A stretch of DNA of 64,000 bases from an uncultured Pseudomonadales bacterium (GTDB taxonomy: Bacteria; Pseudomonadota; Gammaproteobacteria; Pseudomonadales; Porticoccaceae), in assembly GCA_943787675.1 (NCBI GenBank), contig CALSNK010000005.1:104604-168603 (forward strand), in the 5' to 3' direction. Below are positions 42,472 to 51,920 of the stretch, one piece after another. The position numbers were made by a program, and so were the translations under genes. The notes below the pieces were generated by a model. It was not told where the DNA came from. It was given only the letters and a program-made list of their open reading frames with translations, and searched no databases. How positions within the stretch are numbered: the stretch's first letter is position 1; the number at the start of each line of letters is the position of its first letter.

Positions 42472-42855
42472 ATGTTTAGTCATATCATGATCGGTGCTAA
42501 CAGCATTGACGAGTCAAAAAAGTTCTACGATGCAATTCTTGGTGAGCTGGGTTACAAGCCCGGTATGATCGATCCCAAGGGCCGCTGCTTTTACTTTGGT
42601 GAGAACGCTGTTTTTGCCCTGAGTGTTCCAATTAACGGTGAGCCAGCTTGCAATGGCAATGGCAGCACCATTGGCTTTAATGTAACCAGCACAGAACAGG
42701 GCGATGCCTGGCATGCTGCGGGTCTAGCTAACGGCGGAACCGCTTGCGAAGATGCACCTGGTGTTCGCGACGGCGGCGCACAGGGCAGCATGTACCTAGC
42801 TTATCTGCGTGATCCTGCTGGCAACAAAATCTGTACTCTGCTGCGTATGGGCTAG
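42472..42855 (+). CDS. VOC-family (glyoxalase/bleomycin resistance) protein
   Basis: This 127-residue protein of the vicinal oxygen chelate superfamily has a first beta-alpha-beta-beta-beta module with the start FSHIMIGANSIDESKKFYDA and a second module ending in YLRDPAGNKICTLL. The opening His and the DPAGN stretch are typical. The second-module metal ligand Glu is not obvious, so it may be a non-catalytic or atypical member of the lactoylglutathione lyase-like group. RNA hairpins occur after it, including one (GGGCT ... TAGCCC, 42849-42865) at its stop codon. Confidence 0.85.
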   Translation: MFSHIMIGANSIDESKKFYDAILGELGYKPGMIDPKGRCFYFGENAVFALSVPINGEPACNGNGSTIGFNVTSTEQGDAWHAAGLANGGTACEDAPGVRDGGAQGSMYLAYLRDPAGNKICTLLRMG

Positions 42856-42888
42856 TATTTAGCCCTTAGTAGCAGTCAGTAGTAACAG

Positions 42889-42919
42889 GGAGCCATTGGC
42901 CATTTGGGTTAATGGCTCC
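42889..42919 (+). other. Intergenic hairpin before alpha-galactosidase gene
   Basis: GGAGCCATT (42889-42897) pairs exactly with AATGGCTCC (42911-42919) over a 13-base loop. It has no T tract and ends 18 bp before the next start codon, so it might act as a leader structure or processing site rather than a terminator. Confidence 0.5.
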
Positions 42920-42937
42920 TAATAAGAAGATTCGCCA

Positions 42938-45112
42938 ATGCCTATCAGCCCACAAGTCAGCCCACAACTCAGTCTACAACCCTTTTATACAATCCACAGC
43001 CGTAGCTGCAGTTTGGTTGTGGACTGCCGTGGTAATTCACCGGCAATACTCTATTGGGGCGTTCGTCTCAATGAAGCCTCCAGCCCAGAAATGCTTTCCC
43101 TATTGGCCACTCGCCAAGAGGTGCAGGCCTGTATGCCTGAAGAGGCCCCTATTGCTCTGTCGCCAGAACTGGGCGCTGGTTTTAGTGGCAGTGCCGGTGT
43201 GCAGATACATCGCGATGGCGCTCAGTGGGCCGTCTATTCACAGATTCAATCAGTCTGTGTAGAGTCCAATAACCGACTTCGTATTGTCTCTCAGTGCAGG
43301 GGCACAGAGATTGAGTTGGCCCATTGTTTGCAACTGGACACCAATACTGACGTCCTGACCGCAACCACCCAGCTAACCAATATTGGCCAGTCAACACTCT
43401 GGGTCGATCGCTGCGATGCGCCCTGTATTCCAGTGCCTATGCACTACAATAAAATTCTTGGATTCAAAGGTCGATGGGCCAAGGAATTTCAAACTCAGTC
43501 TATTGATCGTTTTATGGGTGCCTATGTGCGCGAGAACCGCTCGGGTAGAACTTCCCATGATGCATTTCCCGCTGTCATTGTTCACAGCGACCAAGCCAAT
43601 GAGAGTACCGGTGAGGCCTATGGCCTGCATCTAGGTTGGAGTGGCAACCATCATCTGCGTATCGAAGAACAGTTTGTGGGCCGTGCCTATGCCCAGTTTG
43701 GCGAATTATTTTTCCCCGGTGAACTGAGCCTTGCACCCGGTGAGTCCTATTGCTCGCCCGTGCTTTACGGTGCCAGTAGCAGCACTGGGTTTACGGATTT
43801 ATCCGCCTGCTTTCACCAGTATATTCGTGAAAATCTTACCGACCCGCGGATGCAGGGCAAACCCAAGCCAGTGCACTTCAATACCTGGGAGGCCATGTAT
43901 TTTGACCTTTCCATGCCGCGACTGTGCCAGCTTGCTGACGAAGCCGCGGCTCTGGGTGTTGAACGATTTGTCTTGGATGATGGCTGGTTTAAGGGTCGTA
44001 AGTCTGACCGTGCCGGTCTCGGTGACTGGACTGTAGACGCAACCGTTTTCCCTCAGGGACTTGGGCCACTGATTGCGCATGTTAATGCTGGGGGCATGGA
44101 ATTTGGTCTCTGGGTCGAACCGGAAATGGTTAACCCAGACAGCGACCTCTATCGCGCCCACCCAGATTGGGTGTTAAATGCGGCGCCAGCGCCATTGCTA
44201 TTATCTAGAAATCAGCTGGTCTTGGATCTAACCCGCACCGAGGTGCAGGAATATCTCTTGGAGCAGCTCGATAACCTGTTAAGTGAATATGCCATTACTT
44301 ATTTAAAATGGGATATGAACCGAGTGATCAATCAGCCGGGTAATGCCGAGGGGAGAGCGGTCACCCATTACCAGACTCTGGCGTTATATCAGCTGCTAGC
44401 CCGTATTCGTGAAGCCCATCCACAGGTTGAAATTGAAAGCTGTTCCTCTGGGGGTGGCCGTGCCGACTTAGGTATTCTCGCCCACACCGATCGTATCTGG
44501 ACCTCTGACAGCAATGACGCTCTGGACCGGTTGTCTATTCAAAAAGGCTTTTCTTTTTTCTTTCCCCCAGAAATCATGGGCGCCCATGTTGGCCCTCGGG
44601 ACTGCCATGTCACAGGTCGCAGTATCAGTATGGCCACTCGTGCCGGCGTTGCGCTGTTTGGTGATATGGGTATCGAAGCCAATCTACTGGCCATGGATGA
44701 TACCGAAAAGGCGGCGTTAAAAGCGGCCGTGGCGCTGCATAAAAAACATCGACCCTTGCTACACAGCGGCAAGTTAGTGCGACTAGACACCGAAAATTAT
44801 GAGAACAGCTTTGGGGTTATTGCAGCCGATAAACAGGAAGCGCTATTTTCCTATGGGCTGTTAGATGGCCAACCCAATAGTGCGCCTGGACGTTTAAGAT
44901 TTCCCGGATTAGATGCCAGTACCCTGTATACAGTGAATATTATCTGGCCCCAGCAACCGAGCAGCTACTCCAAATCCATTTTGGATATTCTTAACGGCTC
45001 GGTCATCAGCGGCGACGCCTTAGCAAAATTTGGTGTGCAGTTACCGCTTATGCTGCCGGCATCGCTTCTTGTGTTTCACCTTGTTTTTCACCGACGGCAC
45101 TCAGACCAATAA
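42938..45112 (+). CDS. Alpha-galactosidase, GH36
   Basis: This 724-residue cytoplasmic enzyme (no signal peptide) hydrolyses terminal alpha-1,6-galactose from melibiose, raffinose or galactomannan fragments. It has the GH36 layout: N-terminal beta-supersandwich (1-310), (beta/alpha)8 barrel (about 315-640) and small C-terminal beta domain. In the barrel, LDDGWF (347-351), Asp459 in LKWDMNR (nucleophile) and Asp524 in WTSDSND (acid/base) are present, with the SCSSGGGR block between. Bacterial GH36 enzymes of this size usually form tetramers. The last 65 bp overlap the tail of the convergent symporter gene; both reading frames look normal to their ends. It begins the galactoside locus. Confidence 0.93.
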   Translation: MPISPQVSPQLSLQPFYTIHSRSCSLVVDCRGNSPAILYWGVRLNEASSPEMLSLLATRQEVQACMPEEAPIALSPELGAGFSGSAGVQIHRDGAQWAVYSQIQSVCVESNNRLRIVSQCRGTEIELAHCLQLDTNTDVLTATTQLTNIGQSTLWVDRCDAPCIPVPMHYNKILGFKGRWAKEFQTQSIDRFMGAYVRENRSGRTSHDAFPAVIVHSDQANESTGEAYGLHLGWSGNHHLRIEEQFVGRAYAQFGELFFPGELSLAPGESYCSPVLYGASSSTGFTDLSACFHQYIRENLTDPRMQGKPKPVHFNTWEAMYFDLSMPRLCQLADEAAALGVERFVLDDGWFKGRKSDRAGLGDWTVDATVFPQGLGPLIAHVNAGGMEFGLWVEPEMVNPDSDLYRAHPDWVLNAAPAPLLLSRNQLVLDLTRTEVQEYLLEQLDNLLSEYAITYLKWDMNRVINQPGNAEGRAVTHYQTLALYQLLARIREAHPQVEIESCSSGGGRADLGILAHTDRIWTSDSNDALDRLSIQKGFSFFFPPEIMGAHVGPRDCHVTGRSISMATRAGVALFGDMGIEANLLAMDDTEKAALKAAVALHKKHRPLLHSGKLVRLDTENYENSFGVIAADKQEALFSYGLLDGQPNSAPGRLRFPGLDASTLYTVNIIWPQQPSSYSKSILDILNGSVISGDALAKFGVQLPLMLPASLLVFHLVFHRRHSDQ

Positions 45113-46520
45113 ACTCAGCTCGGTTACCAAACACTAGACGATTGACTGTCAACGCCAGGCCTACGCAGATAAAGAATGTGCAAAACATCATGTGAATATA
45201 ATGCAGTGGCATCCATATCCAGATAAAGCAGGCATACATCAGTACACCAAAGATTACGGCAAATATTGCCGCGCGATAATCCACATTGCGAAACAGCAAG
45301 CCCACCGCAAAGCAGGCCAAGATAGGCATACTAATAAGTCCCCAGAGTTCCTGGAGTAAATTAATAATACTATCGGACTGGGCATACACCGGGACCATAA
45401 TCACGGCGATAACCACAAAGATGGTTGTAGCTATACCACTTAATACTCGGACATTGGGTTTGTCATCAATGTAGCGTTCGTGTAAATCACAGACATACAT
45501 GGCGGCAGACGAGTTAACCATACTGTTAAATGAACTCAGCACCGCAGCGGCAATCGCGGCGGCGAATACACCTGAGAGCCAGCTCGGTAGTAAATCACCC
45601 ACAATACGACCATAGGCCTGATCGCCAATATCGCCATACAACTTAAACGCGACAATGCCGGGGATAACCACCATAGACGGAATAAAAATAACCCGAATAA
45701 AGGCCGCGGCATACACGCCTTTTTGCGCTTCTTTCACCGTAGGTGCCGCCATGGCACGTTGGGTAATTGTTTGGTTAGTGCTCCAGTAAAAAATTTGAAT
45801 CAGGAACATACCCGTCAACAGAGTGTGCCAAGGCACAGGGGAAGCACTGTCGCCAATCAGGGTTAATCGCTCGGCAGGGATACCACTAAAGTCAAAATCG
45901 ATAGCCATTAGTGAGAGCACCACAATTAACAGTCCCATCCCCAACACTAAAACACCGCCATAGGTATCTGACACGGCGACTGCCCTTAGGCCACCCAGTA
46001 CCGAGTAGGCCGCGCCCACCAGTGCAAAGGCGATGGCAATGGTCATTAGGTCGGCATCAATGCCAGTCATGGAAATCATAAACAGCGCGCCGGTATAGAT
46101 AACCGCGGGCTGGAATACAAACACATTAATAAATAGAAACATGGTCGAGACTAGGGCGCGCACATGTTTGCTGTTGTAGCGTCGCTCTAACAGCTCAGTT
46201 GTGGTGGTGCAGTTGTTGCGGTAGTACACCGGCAAGAACACCTTAGCCAATACCATTAGGCCCACAAAACCCGCCAGTTCCCAAAGCGCCAGCAGCATCA
46301 TTTGGTTGCCATTCATACCCACCAGCTGGTCGGTACTTAAATTGGTGAGGGTAATAGAGCCCGCGACAAATACCCAGGTTAGGCCGCCACCAGCCAAGAA
46401 GTACTCTTTATTGGAATCCGTGGAATGTCGGTTTTCACCTGTACACTTAATGTAGGTGATCAGTGCGATGGCACCTAGGACAAAACAGAATACGGCTAGT
46501 TGAATGGCTTGCTCGCTCAA
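45048..46520 (-). CDS. Sodium/sugar symporter (SSS family, SGLT-like)
   Basis: This 490-residue protein has about 13 helices. The SGLT-type signatures are present: FLAGGGLTWVFVAGSITLTN (residues about 43-62), TNQTITQRAMAA and AAIAAAVLSSFNSMVNSSAA (about 315-335). It is expected to carry a sugar with sodium. Encoded next to the alpha- and beta-galactosidase genes, it most likely imports galactosides or galactose. Its C-terminal tail (SAVGEKQGETQEAMPAA) is hydrophilic and encoded on the strand opposite the end of the alpha-galactosidase gene. It lies 47 bp downstream of the beta-galactosidase gene and is probably co-transcribed with it. Confidence 0.92.
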   Translation of the reverse strand: MSEQAIQLAVFCFVLGAIALITYIKCTGENRHSTDSNKEYFLAGGGLTWVFVAGSITLTNLSTDQLVGMNGNQMMLLALWELAGFVGLMVLAKVFLPVYYRNNCTTTTELLERRYNSKHVRALVSTMFLFINVFVFQPAVIYTGALFMISMTGIDADLMTIAIAFALVGAAYSVLGGLRAVAVSDTYGGVLVLGMGLLIVVLSLMAIDFDFSGIPAERLTLIGDSASPVPWHTLLTGMFLIQIFYWSTNQTITQRAMAAPTVKEAQKGVYAAAFIRVIFIPSMVVIPGIVAFKLYGDIGDQAYGRIVGDLLPSWLSGVFAAAIAAAVLSSFNSMVNSSAAMYVCDLHERYIDDKPNVRVLSGIATTIFVVIAVIMVPVYAQSDSIINLLQELWGLISMPILACFAVGLLFRNVDYRAAIFAVIFGVLMYACFIWIWMPLHYIHMMFCTFFICVGLALTVNRLVFGNRAEFIGLSAVGEKQGETQEAMPAA

Positions 46521-46567
46521 GGGAGACTCCTATTTATTATTCTTCTTTATTGAGACTGCTATTATTT

Positions 46568-48526
46568 TTATGGTGCCTGCCAGACTGTAACCCCATGGGG
46601 TTCAATTGTCTTGTTACCCAGTAGTAGTTTTGCCTCTGGGCCTAGGGGCAGACTCTGTGGCTGATCGGAATAGTTAAAGGCAAAGAGCAAATTACCTCTT
46701 TGGCTAACGCGAATATCTTCGCCAAAATGATAGGTTTTAATCTGGGCATCCAGACATTGTTGCTGGAAAAAATCACCTAAAAATTCTTTATTGGTCAATG
46801 TGCCCATATAGGTAAAACGATCCTGTCGTACTATCGCAGGTTCAGCATTATCATAGCGCGCCACAACCTCAGTATCCCCAGGATCCAACTGCTCGCACCA
46901 GCTGCCACTCTGGTATTGATGATTATTCCAACTCAGTCCTTCGTGACAATCTGCGCGTAATGTTTCCACAGATAGCACCCTGATAGGAACAAGCTTTTGC
47001 AGTAGCCCGGGAGGCAGATTAGTTGGATAGCTAAACTCTGAGGTTTTGGCGCCGGCTCTGGGGCCAAATATAAACTGGGCAGTGCTGGCTTTACACTTCT
47101 CTATAAACCTCTCACTGATGATGGGTAGGCTGGGAGCAATAATTAATTTGTAGGGAGAAAAATCTCCATCGACGGCAATAAAATCTACATTAACCCCGAG
47201 TTCGCGCAGTGCACTGTAATAGGATAGCTGTACATTGTTAAAGTCGTAGGCTTCTCCCTGCTTCTCAATGTCGCTGACCCACTGTCCTTCAACGCCGGTA
47301 ACAATAGCCACCGAGGCTGCCTGTAGCGGCTGATTTTCGATATCTAATAATGCCACTTCTGCCATGGCCTGCTCGGCTTCTGGCCAGGCTTCGGTTTTAG
47401 AGTTGTCGGGTCGCAGTAGCCCTGCATGCATCTGTTCCTGGGCAAAGGGCGCCTGCCGCCAGCGGAAATAACAGACACAGTCGGCGCCATGGGCAAAGGC
47501 TTCCAGGGTCCAAAAGCGAATCATGCCCGGTGCTGGCCGAGGGTTATTATTGGCCCAGTTAACTGGCCCTGGCTGCTGTTCCATAACCCAAAAACCCCGG
47601 TTTAAAAGGCCGCGAGTCTGGTCGTGATAATAGGTAGCAAAATCTGGATGCCCGGTACGCATATAGCGGCGCAACTCTTCGGTGGGTGCGCCGGTCAGCA
47701 GCAAGTCAGTACGCCCTAGGGGGTAGTTGTCGTAGCTGGTAAAGTCTAATGGCACGGCAAGGGCAAAGTTATCCACGGCGGTTTCATTCATGGGGATAAA
47801 GTTATGAGTAATAAACTTGCCCGGTGCATGCGCGCGAATCATCTCAACCATGGGGTTGTGGTACTTAATCACCTGATCTGAGGAGAAACGACGATAGGCC
47901 AAACGGTGGGCCGGGTTGGTTTCTGTCACGGCCAAAATAGGCAGGTCGATTTCCCTAAAGTCTCTGTATTCCATAGACCAGAACACATTGCCCCAGTCTG
48001 TATTTAATTGATTGATGTCCACATAGCGTTGGCGACACCAGTCTTGAAATGCTTGGTGGGCAACCTTAGAGCCGCTTAGTGCAGTGTCGTGACAGCAGAG
48101 TTCATTGTCGGTTTGCCAGCCCACAACGCCATCCTGTTTGCCATACCGCCTGGCCAACACTTCGGTGATACGCAGTGATTCCCGCAGATAGACGGCACTG
48201 CTAAAGTCATAGTGACGGCGAGAGCCAAAGCCGCGAGTTTGGCCAGTCTCTGGGTCTACTGGCAGTATCTCTGGATAGCTATCGATAAGCCATTTGGGTG
48301 GCGTGGCAGTGGGCGTGCACATCACCACTTTAAGGCCGGCGCTGTTGAGGGTAGCGATGGCGGTATCTAACCAGTCGAAGGTATATTGTCCGGGACTAGG
48401 CTCGATTCTGGACCAGGCAAATTCCCCGATACGCACATAGGTTAAACCTAGTTCGGCCATCATTGTTGCATCTTGATTCCATTGGGATTCTGGCCAGTGT
48501 TCTGGGTAGTAACAGACTCCGAACAT
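46568..48526 (-). CDS. Beta-galactosidase, GH42
   Basis: This 652-residue cytoplasmic enzyme has the GH42 start [15 protein letters not shown] and a TIM barrel with Glu142 in TDNEL (acid/base) and Glu316 in VMEQQPG (nucleophile). A trimerisation domain and a C-terminal beta domain follow. It hydrolyses beta-1,4-linked galactosides and oligosaccharides rather than being a lactose-specific LacZ. A Cys-rich spot after the acid/base Glu (NELCCHD) replaces the common NEYGC sequence. It is followed by the symporter gene 47 bp on, forming a two-gene uptake-and-cleavage unit, and is preceded at 70 bp by the secreted hydrolase gene. Confidence 0.93.
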   Translation of the reverse strand: MFGVCYYPEHWPESQWNQDATMMAELGLTYVRIGEFAWSRIEPSPGQYTFDWLDTAIATLNSAGLKVVMCTPTATPPKWLIDSYPEILPVDPETGQTRGFGSRRHYDFSSAVYLRESLRITEVLARRYGKQDGVVGWQTDNELCCHDTALSGSKVAHQAFQDWCRQRYVDINQLNTDWGNVFWSMEYRDFREIDLPILAVTETNPAHRLAYRRFSSDQVIKYHNPMVEMIRAHAPGKFITHNFIPMNETAVDNFALAVPLDFTSYDNYPLGRTDLLLTGAPTEELRRYMRTGHPDFATYYHDQTRGLLNRGFWVMEQQPGPVNWANNNPRPAPGMIRFWTLEAFAHGADCVCYFRWRQAPFAQEQMHAGLLRPDNSKTEAWPEAEQAMAEVALLDIENQPLQAASVAIVTGVEGQWVSDIEKQGEAYDFNNVQLSYYSALRELGVNVDFIAVDGDFSPYKLIIAPSLPIISERFIEKCKASTAQFIFGPRAGAKTSEFSYPTNLPPGLLQKLVPIRVLSVETLRADCHEGLSWNNHQYQSGSWCEQLDPGDTEVVARYDNAEPAIVRQDRFTYMGTLTNKEFLGDFFQQQCLDAQIKTYHFGEDIRVSQRGNLLFAFNYSDQPQSLPLGPEAKLLLGNKTIEPHGVTVWQAP

Positions 48527-48596
48527 AGTGCTTAACCTTTATTATTCTTGTATTGGGCCGTTCGTTATTTAGCGTTCGTAATACAGCGACTATTAT

Positions 48597-49907
48597 TTAT
48601 TGCCGGTAAAACCTTAGGCCACTGCCCCAGAGATGCTTGAAGCCTTTCCAGGGATCACGAAATTGGTGATCTGCCCCCTCATATTGCTGAACACTTTCTG
48701 TGGCCGGTAAATAGGTGCAGCGATCTGGATCTGCTTTCACATGACAGTCTAAAAAGGCCAGGCTCATATGCTCGACCACTCGATTGATGATCTCAGTGTC
48801 CCAGGCCGGATCAAAGTAATGGCCCAACTCAAAGTCTGTTTCAAAGGACACAGCTGGTGCAGGGTGAGGCCCAATATTATGCCGGGCATTTTCAAATACC
48901 AGCAGATAGTTCTCTTTGGAGCCGGTCTGCTGATGGAGTTTTTTAATACCCTTTTCAAAGCCAGAGGTATTGTCTTGATCACCGGCAAAGTAAAAGGTGG
49001 GCACGGTGATTTTTGCCATGGCCTCGGCATTATGGACCGCGTATTCACCGCCCCAGGGTGCGAATAGTTGCACGGCTTTCCAGCGGGGATCAGCTTGCTC
49101 GCGGCCTCCGTAACAGGAATTTAGTGCGAAGGGCATAACCATAGCGACCGCCATGGGAATACCGAATGCTTGCAGACCCTCCGAGCTGAAATCATAACAA
49201 CCGCCAATGGTATTGATGGCACCAAAGCCCCCCATGGAATGACCAATAATAGCGGCGTTATCGGTATCCACAATAGTGGCTACGGCGGTCTGCTGGTCAG
49301 TAAAATAGTCGAGTAAAAATTGCTGATCGCGGGCACGGTTATACAGTGTGCTAATGATGCCCGGACCTCGTCCAGCCTCATCGAGGATGTCAGCGTTGGT
49401 GGAATCTGTATGATCTATGCCCACCACAATATAGCCATGACTGGCCAGATGCTCAGCCAGATAAAACATCTGGGTGCGATAGCCGGTAAAGCCATGGGAT
49501 AAAAGAATCAGCGGGAACTTTCCCTCAGCAACCGCTGGGGCATCGCGATAGGCTTGGCCTTGAAGTTCAAAGGGTTTAAGTAGGCGCGTCACGTCTTTGT
49601 AGGTAGCCAAAATCTGGTCAGGTTTTTCAGTGACGGCGGCTGCGGCTGGATACCAGACTTCCAATACCAGAGGCCGCTCAATACGGGTGATAAAGGTTGC
49701 GGTGTTTAGGCGCTTAGGGTCAGTGGCGGTAATGGTGGTAACACCCACCGTATGGGGGCCTGAAAAAGCCAGCTCGGGGGTTACGGGAGGCTGGTCGGTA
49801 TAAAGCTGTTCGGCGCTACGCGCTAGGCTGCTGGAAAGAACCGCAACTGTTAAAGCGGTGATCCACAGCCAGTTAATCGCTGCCTTATTGCTCGCTCTGA
49901 TGGACAA
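48597..49907 (-). CDS. Secreted alpha/beta hydrolase (dienelactone hydrolase / PAF-acetylhydrolase-like)
   Basis: This 436-residue protein has a signal peptide (WLWITALTVAVLSSSLARSA) and a large alpha/beta hydrolase domain. LSHGFTGYRTQ forms the oxyanion region, Ser224 in IGHSMGGFGA is the nucleophile, Asp in FAGDQDN the acid, and His in ENARHNIG the base. The ~120-residue N-terminal part before the hydrolase core (VLEVWYPA, typical of this subfamily) and the C-terminal Cys pair (DCHVKADPDRC) suggest a periplasmic, disulfide-stabilised protein. In this locus it could deacetylate galacto-oligosaccharides before uptake; equally it could be a general esterase. Confidence 0.85.
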   Translation of the reverse strand: MSIRASNKAAINWLWITALTVAVLSSSLARSAEQLYTDQPPVTPELAFSGPHTVGVTTITATDPKRLNTATFITRIERPLVLEVWYPAAAAVTEKPDQILATYKDVTRLLKPFELQGQAYRDAPAVAEGKFPLILLSHGFTGYRTQMFYLAEHLASHGYIVVGIDHTDSTNADILDEAGRGPGIISTLYNRARDQQFLLDYFTDQQTAVATIVDTDNAAIIGHSMGGFGAINTIGGCYDFSSEGLQAFGIPMAVAMVMPFALNSCYGGREQADPRWKAVQLFAPWGGEYAVHNAEAMAKITVPTFYFAGDQDNTSGFEKGIKKLHQQTGSKENYLLVFENARHNIGPHPAPAVSFETDFELGHYFDPAWDTEIINRVVEHMSLAFLDCHVKADPDRCTYLPATESVQQYEGADHQFRDPWKGFKHLWGSGLRFYRQ

Positions 49908-50077
49908 TCTGTTCCCCTATTATCATTATTATTTATGCGCTATTAGCCAGCATTGTTGTTGCTGGAGAATCGCGTTAAGGTTATGTATATTAAAACAAAA
50001 GCAGGCCGGTAGACAGGCTAACATCACAGTCCGCCGGCCAAAATAATAAGAGTCTTATCAAAACAAGAGGCCGTCCA
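49908..50077. promoter_or_regulatory. Divergent intergenic region of galactose locus
   Basis: This 170 bp spacer lies between the secreted hydrolase gene (minus) and the SDR gene (plus). It should contain promoters for both arms of the locus. I see A/T-rich stretches (ATTATCATTATTATTTA on the left), but no clear operator and no regulator gene nearby. AGAGG (about 50067-50071) gives the plus-strand ribosome site. Confidence 0.4.
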
Positions 50078-50845
50078 ATGGACGAATTTACCCACTATCC
50101 GAGTCTTGCAGAACGCTGTGTGTTTATCACTGGCGGGGCAACCGGTATAGGCGCTGCCATGGTAGAGGCATTTGCTATGCAGTCGGCTAGGGTTGCCTTC
50201 GTCGATGTGGATTTGGCTTCGGCCCAAGCTCTGTGCGATAAGGTTGAAGAGCAATGTGGCAGGCGTCCTTGGTTTCAATCAGTTGATGTGACTGATGTGT
50301 CGGCGTTGCAGAATGCCATTCATGGTGCAGTGGCTGAACTGGGCCCGCTGCAGGCCATAATCAACAACGCGGCCAATGATAATCGTCACTCTCCATCTGA
50401 GGTCACAGCGCAAAGCTGGCGCGAGTGCATGGCGATTAATCTGGATGCAGCTTTTTTTGCGGCTCAGGCAGCGGCTGAGATTATGCAAAAGCAGGGCAGC
50501 GGTTCCATTATTAATTTCAGCTCCATTAATGCCCTACTTGGGCCTGCCAATATGCCAGGCTATGTCACGGCAAAGGCCGGCTTAGTGGGTATGACCAAGG
50601 CGCTGGCCCGGGACTATGGCGATTCCGAGATTCGGGTTAACGCTATATTGCCAGGCTGGGTAGTAACCGACCGCCAACTGCAAACCTGGCTTACTCCAGA
50701 AGCAGAAGCTGACTGGATGAAACAGGTAGCCCTTAAAAAACGATTACAACCAGTGGATGTCGCCAATCTGGCGCTGTTTTTAGCGGCGGATGACAGCTGC
50801 ATGATCACTGGTCAGAGCTTTACTATTGATGGCGGCAGGACCTGA
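50078..50845 (+). CDS. SDR, probable D-galactose 1-dehydrogenase
   Basis: This classical SDR of 255 residues has TGGATGIG (18-25), NNAAND (96-101), NFSS (146-149) and Tyr162/Lys166 in YVTAK, ending GQSFTIDGG. Asp at the end of the second strand (VDVD) favours NAD(H). It opens a same-strand operon with 2-keto-3-deoxygalactonate kinase, aldolase and lactonase genes. The missing first activity of that pathway is oxidation of D-galactose to galactono-lactone, and SDR-type galactose dehydrogenases of this size exist, so this is the natural assignment. An L-sugar or galactoside dehydrogenase remains possible. Confidence 0.75.
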   Translation: MDEFTHYPSLAERCVFITGGATGIGAAMVEAFAMQSARVAFVDVDLASAQALCDKVEEQCGRRPWFQSVDVTDVSALQNAIHGAVAELGPLQAIINNAANDNRHSPSEVTAQSWRECMAINLDAAFFAAQAAAEIMQKQGSGSIINFSSINALLGPANMPGYVTAKAGLVGMTKALARDYGDSEIRVNAILPGWVVTDRQLQTWLTPEAEADWMKQVALKKRLQPVDVANLALFLAADDSCMITGQSFTIDGGRT

Positions 50846-50849
50846 TCTG

Positions 50850-51911
50850 ATGACTTCCTCAGTGTTTATTACGGCAGATTGGGGCAGTACCAATCTGCGT
50901 GTCTATTTATGTCAACACCACTTAGTCCAGGACCACTTAGTTGAGGACCACTTAGTTGAGGGCCTCTTAGTTGAGCGCCACTTAGTTGAGCCCAGCGGAT
51001 CAAGTGCAACAGAGCCACTAAGGGTTTTAGCCACCAAATCTGGACCCGGTGTGCTGCATATCAATGAGGGTAGTTTTGAAGAGACATTTTTTGACCTTGT
51101 GGCCGACTGGCTTGAAGTCCATGGCCCGTTGAGAGTGCTTCTCTCTGGCGCGGTTGGCTCGACTGTAGGCTGGCGAGATGCAACGTACCTCGACTGCCCC
51201 GTGGATGCCGAACAGATAATTGCTGGCAGAACAGTATTCCAGGCGCGAGGCTTAGAATTTCTCATTGTCTCGGGCTTAAAAACTCAGGGTCCACTGGGTG
51301 CGCCAGACCTGATGCGCGGCGAAGAGTTACAGCTGCTGGGTTGGATGCACCTACAGAGCAAGCAGGTAACAGAGCAGGTAATTATATTGCCCGGCACCCA
51401 CAACAAATGGGTGCTAGTTAAAAATGACCGCGTTGAAACCTTTGCGACCGCTCTCACAGGCGAGCTTTATTCGCTATTAGAGAACCACAGTATCCTGATT
51501 ACCGAACCTCAAGAGGAACCGTTTTCTGCGGATTGGTTTATGCAGGGAGTGAATCTGGCTAAAAGATTACAGTCGGGTCAGCTATTGCAGGCACTGTTTA
51601 CCACCCGCAGTCGTCAGGTGGCGGGAGATCTATCTACCCAGCAGGCGCGATCCTATTTGTCTGGCTTACTGGTTGGCTCCGATATCCTTGGCTTCATCGG
51701 GCTGTTTAAAGATCAGGTGGCTCAGCTTAATGAAGTGGTACTGATTGGAGACTCGACGTTGAGTAACGCTTACCAGCTAGCGTTAAAAGCCTTTTCCATA
51801 GAGGCACAAATCTGCGATTCCACTCAGATTGCCATTGCCGGCTACCAGGCGATTTATGAATCCTTCGCAATAGATAACGCAATAGATAACGCTATGAATG
51901 AAGAGGGATAA
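50850..51911 (+). CDS. dgoK: 2-dehydro-3-deoxygalactonokinase (DgoK)
   Basis: This 353-residue sugar-acid kinase of the DgoK family phosphorylates 2-keto-3-deoxygalactonate at C6. The ADWGSTNLRVYL phosphate-binding start, SGAVGSTVGWRDA, ILPGTHNKWV and TALTGELYS are the family landmarks. The start is set at 50850 because MTSSVFITADWGSTNL aligns with E. coli DgoK; earlier starts lie in the preceding gene. Residues 23-47 are an in-frame insert of five pentapeptide repeats (HHLVQ, DHLVE, DHLVE, GLLVE, RHLVE) not present in E. coli, directly after the phosphate-binding strand. A second small repeat (AIDNAIDNA) is near the C-terminus. It lies 4 bp after the SDR and 9 bp before the aldolase. Confidence 0.92.
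   Translation: MTSSVFITADWGSTNLRVYLCQHHLVQDHLVEDHLVEGLLVERHLVEPSGSSATEPLRVLATKSGPGVLHINEGSFEETFFDLVADWLEVHGPLRVLLSGAVGSTVGWRDATYLDCPVDAEQIIAGRTVFQARGLEFLIVSGLKTQGPLGAPDLMRGEELQLLGWMHLQSKQVTEQVIILPGTHNKWVLVKNDRVETFATALTGELYSLLENHSILITEPQEEPFSADWFMQGVNLAKRLQSGQLLQALFTTRSRQVAGDLSTQQARSYLSGLLVGSDILGFIGLFKDQVAQLNEVVLIGDSTLSNAYQLALKAFSIEAQICDSTQIAIAGYQAIYESFAIDNAIDNAMNEEG
50916..50990 (+). repeat. Five 15 bp tandem repeats inside dgoK
   Basis: Units are CACCACTTAGTCCAG, GACCACTTAGTTGAG (twice), GGCCTCTTAGTTGAG and CGCCACTTAGTTGAG, exactly codon aligned. The core CTTAGTTGAG differs by one base from the CTAAGTTGAG core of the intergenic array at 37014. Copy-number change would keep the frame. Confidence 0.95.
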
Positions 51912-51920
51912 GAAAAAATT

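Noticed and set aside
50912..51265. Minus-strand ORF opposite dgoK with STKWSSTKW-type repeats
   Set aside because: It is the reverse frame of the 15 bp repeat array inside a well-supported gene and lacks any start signal.
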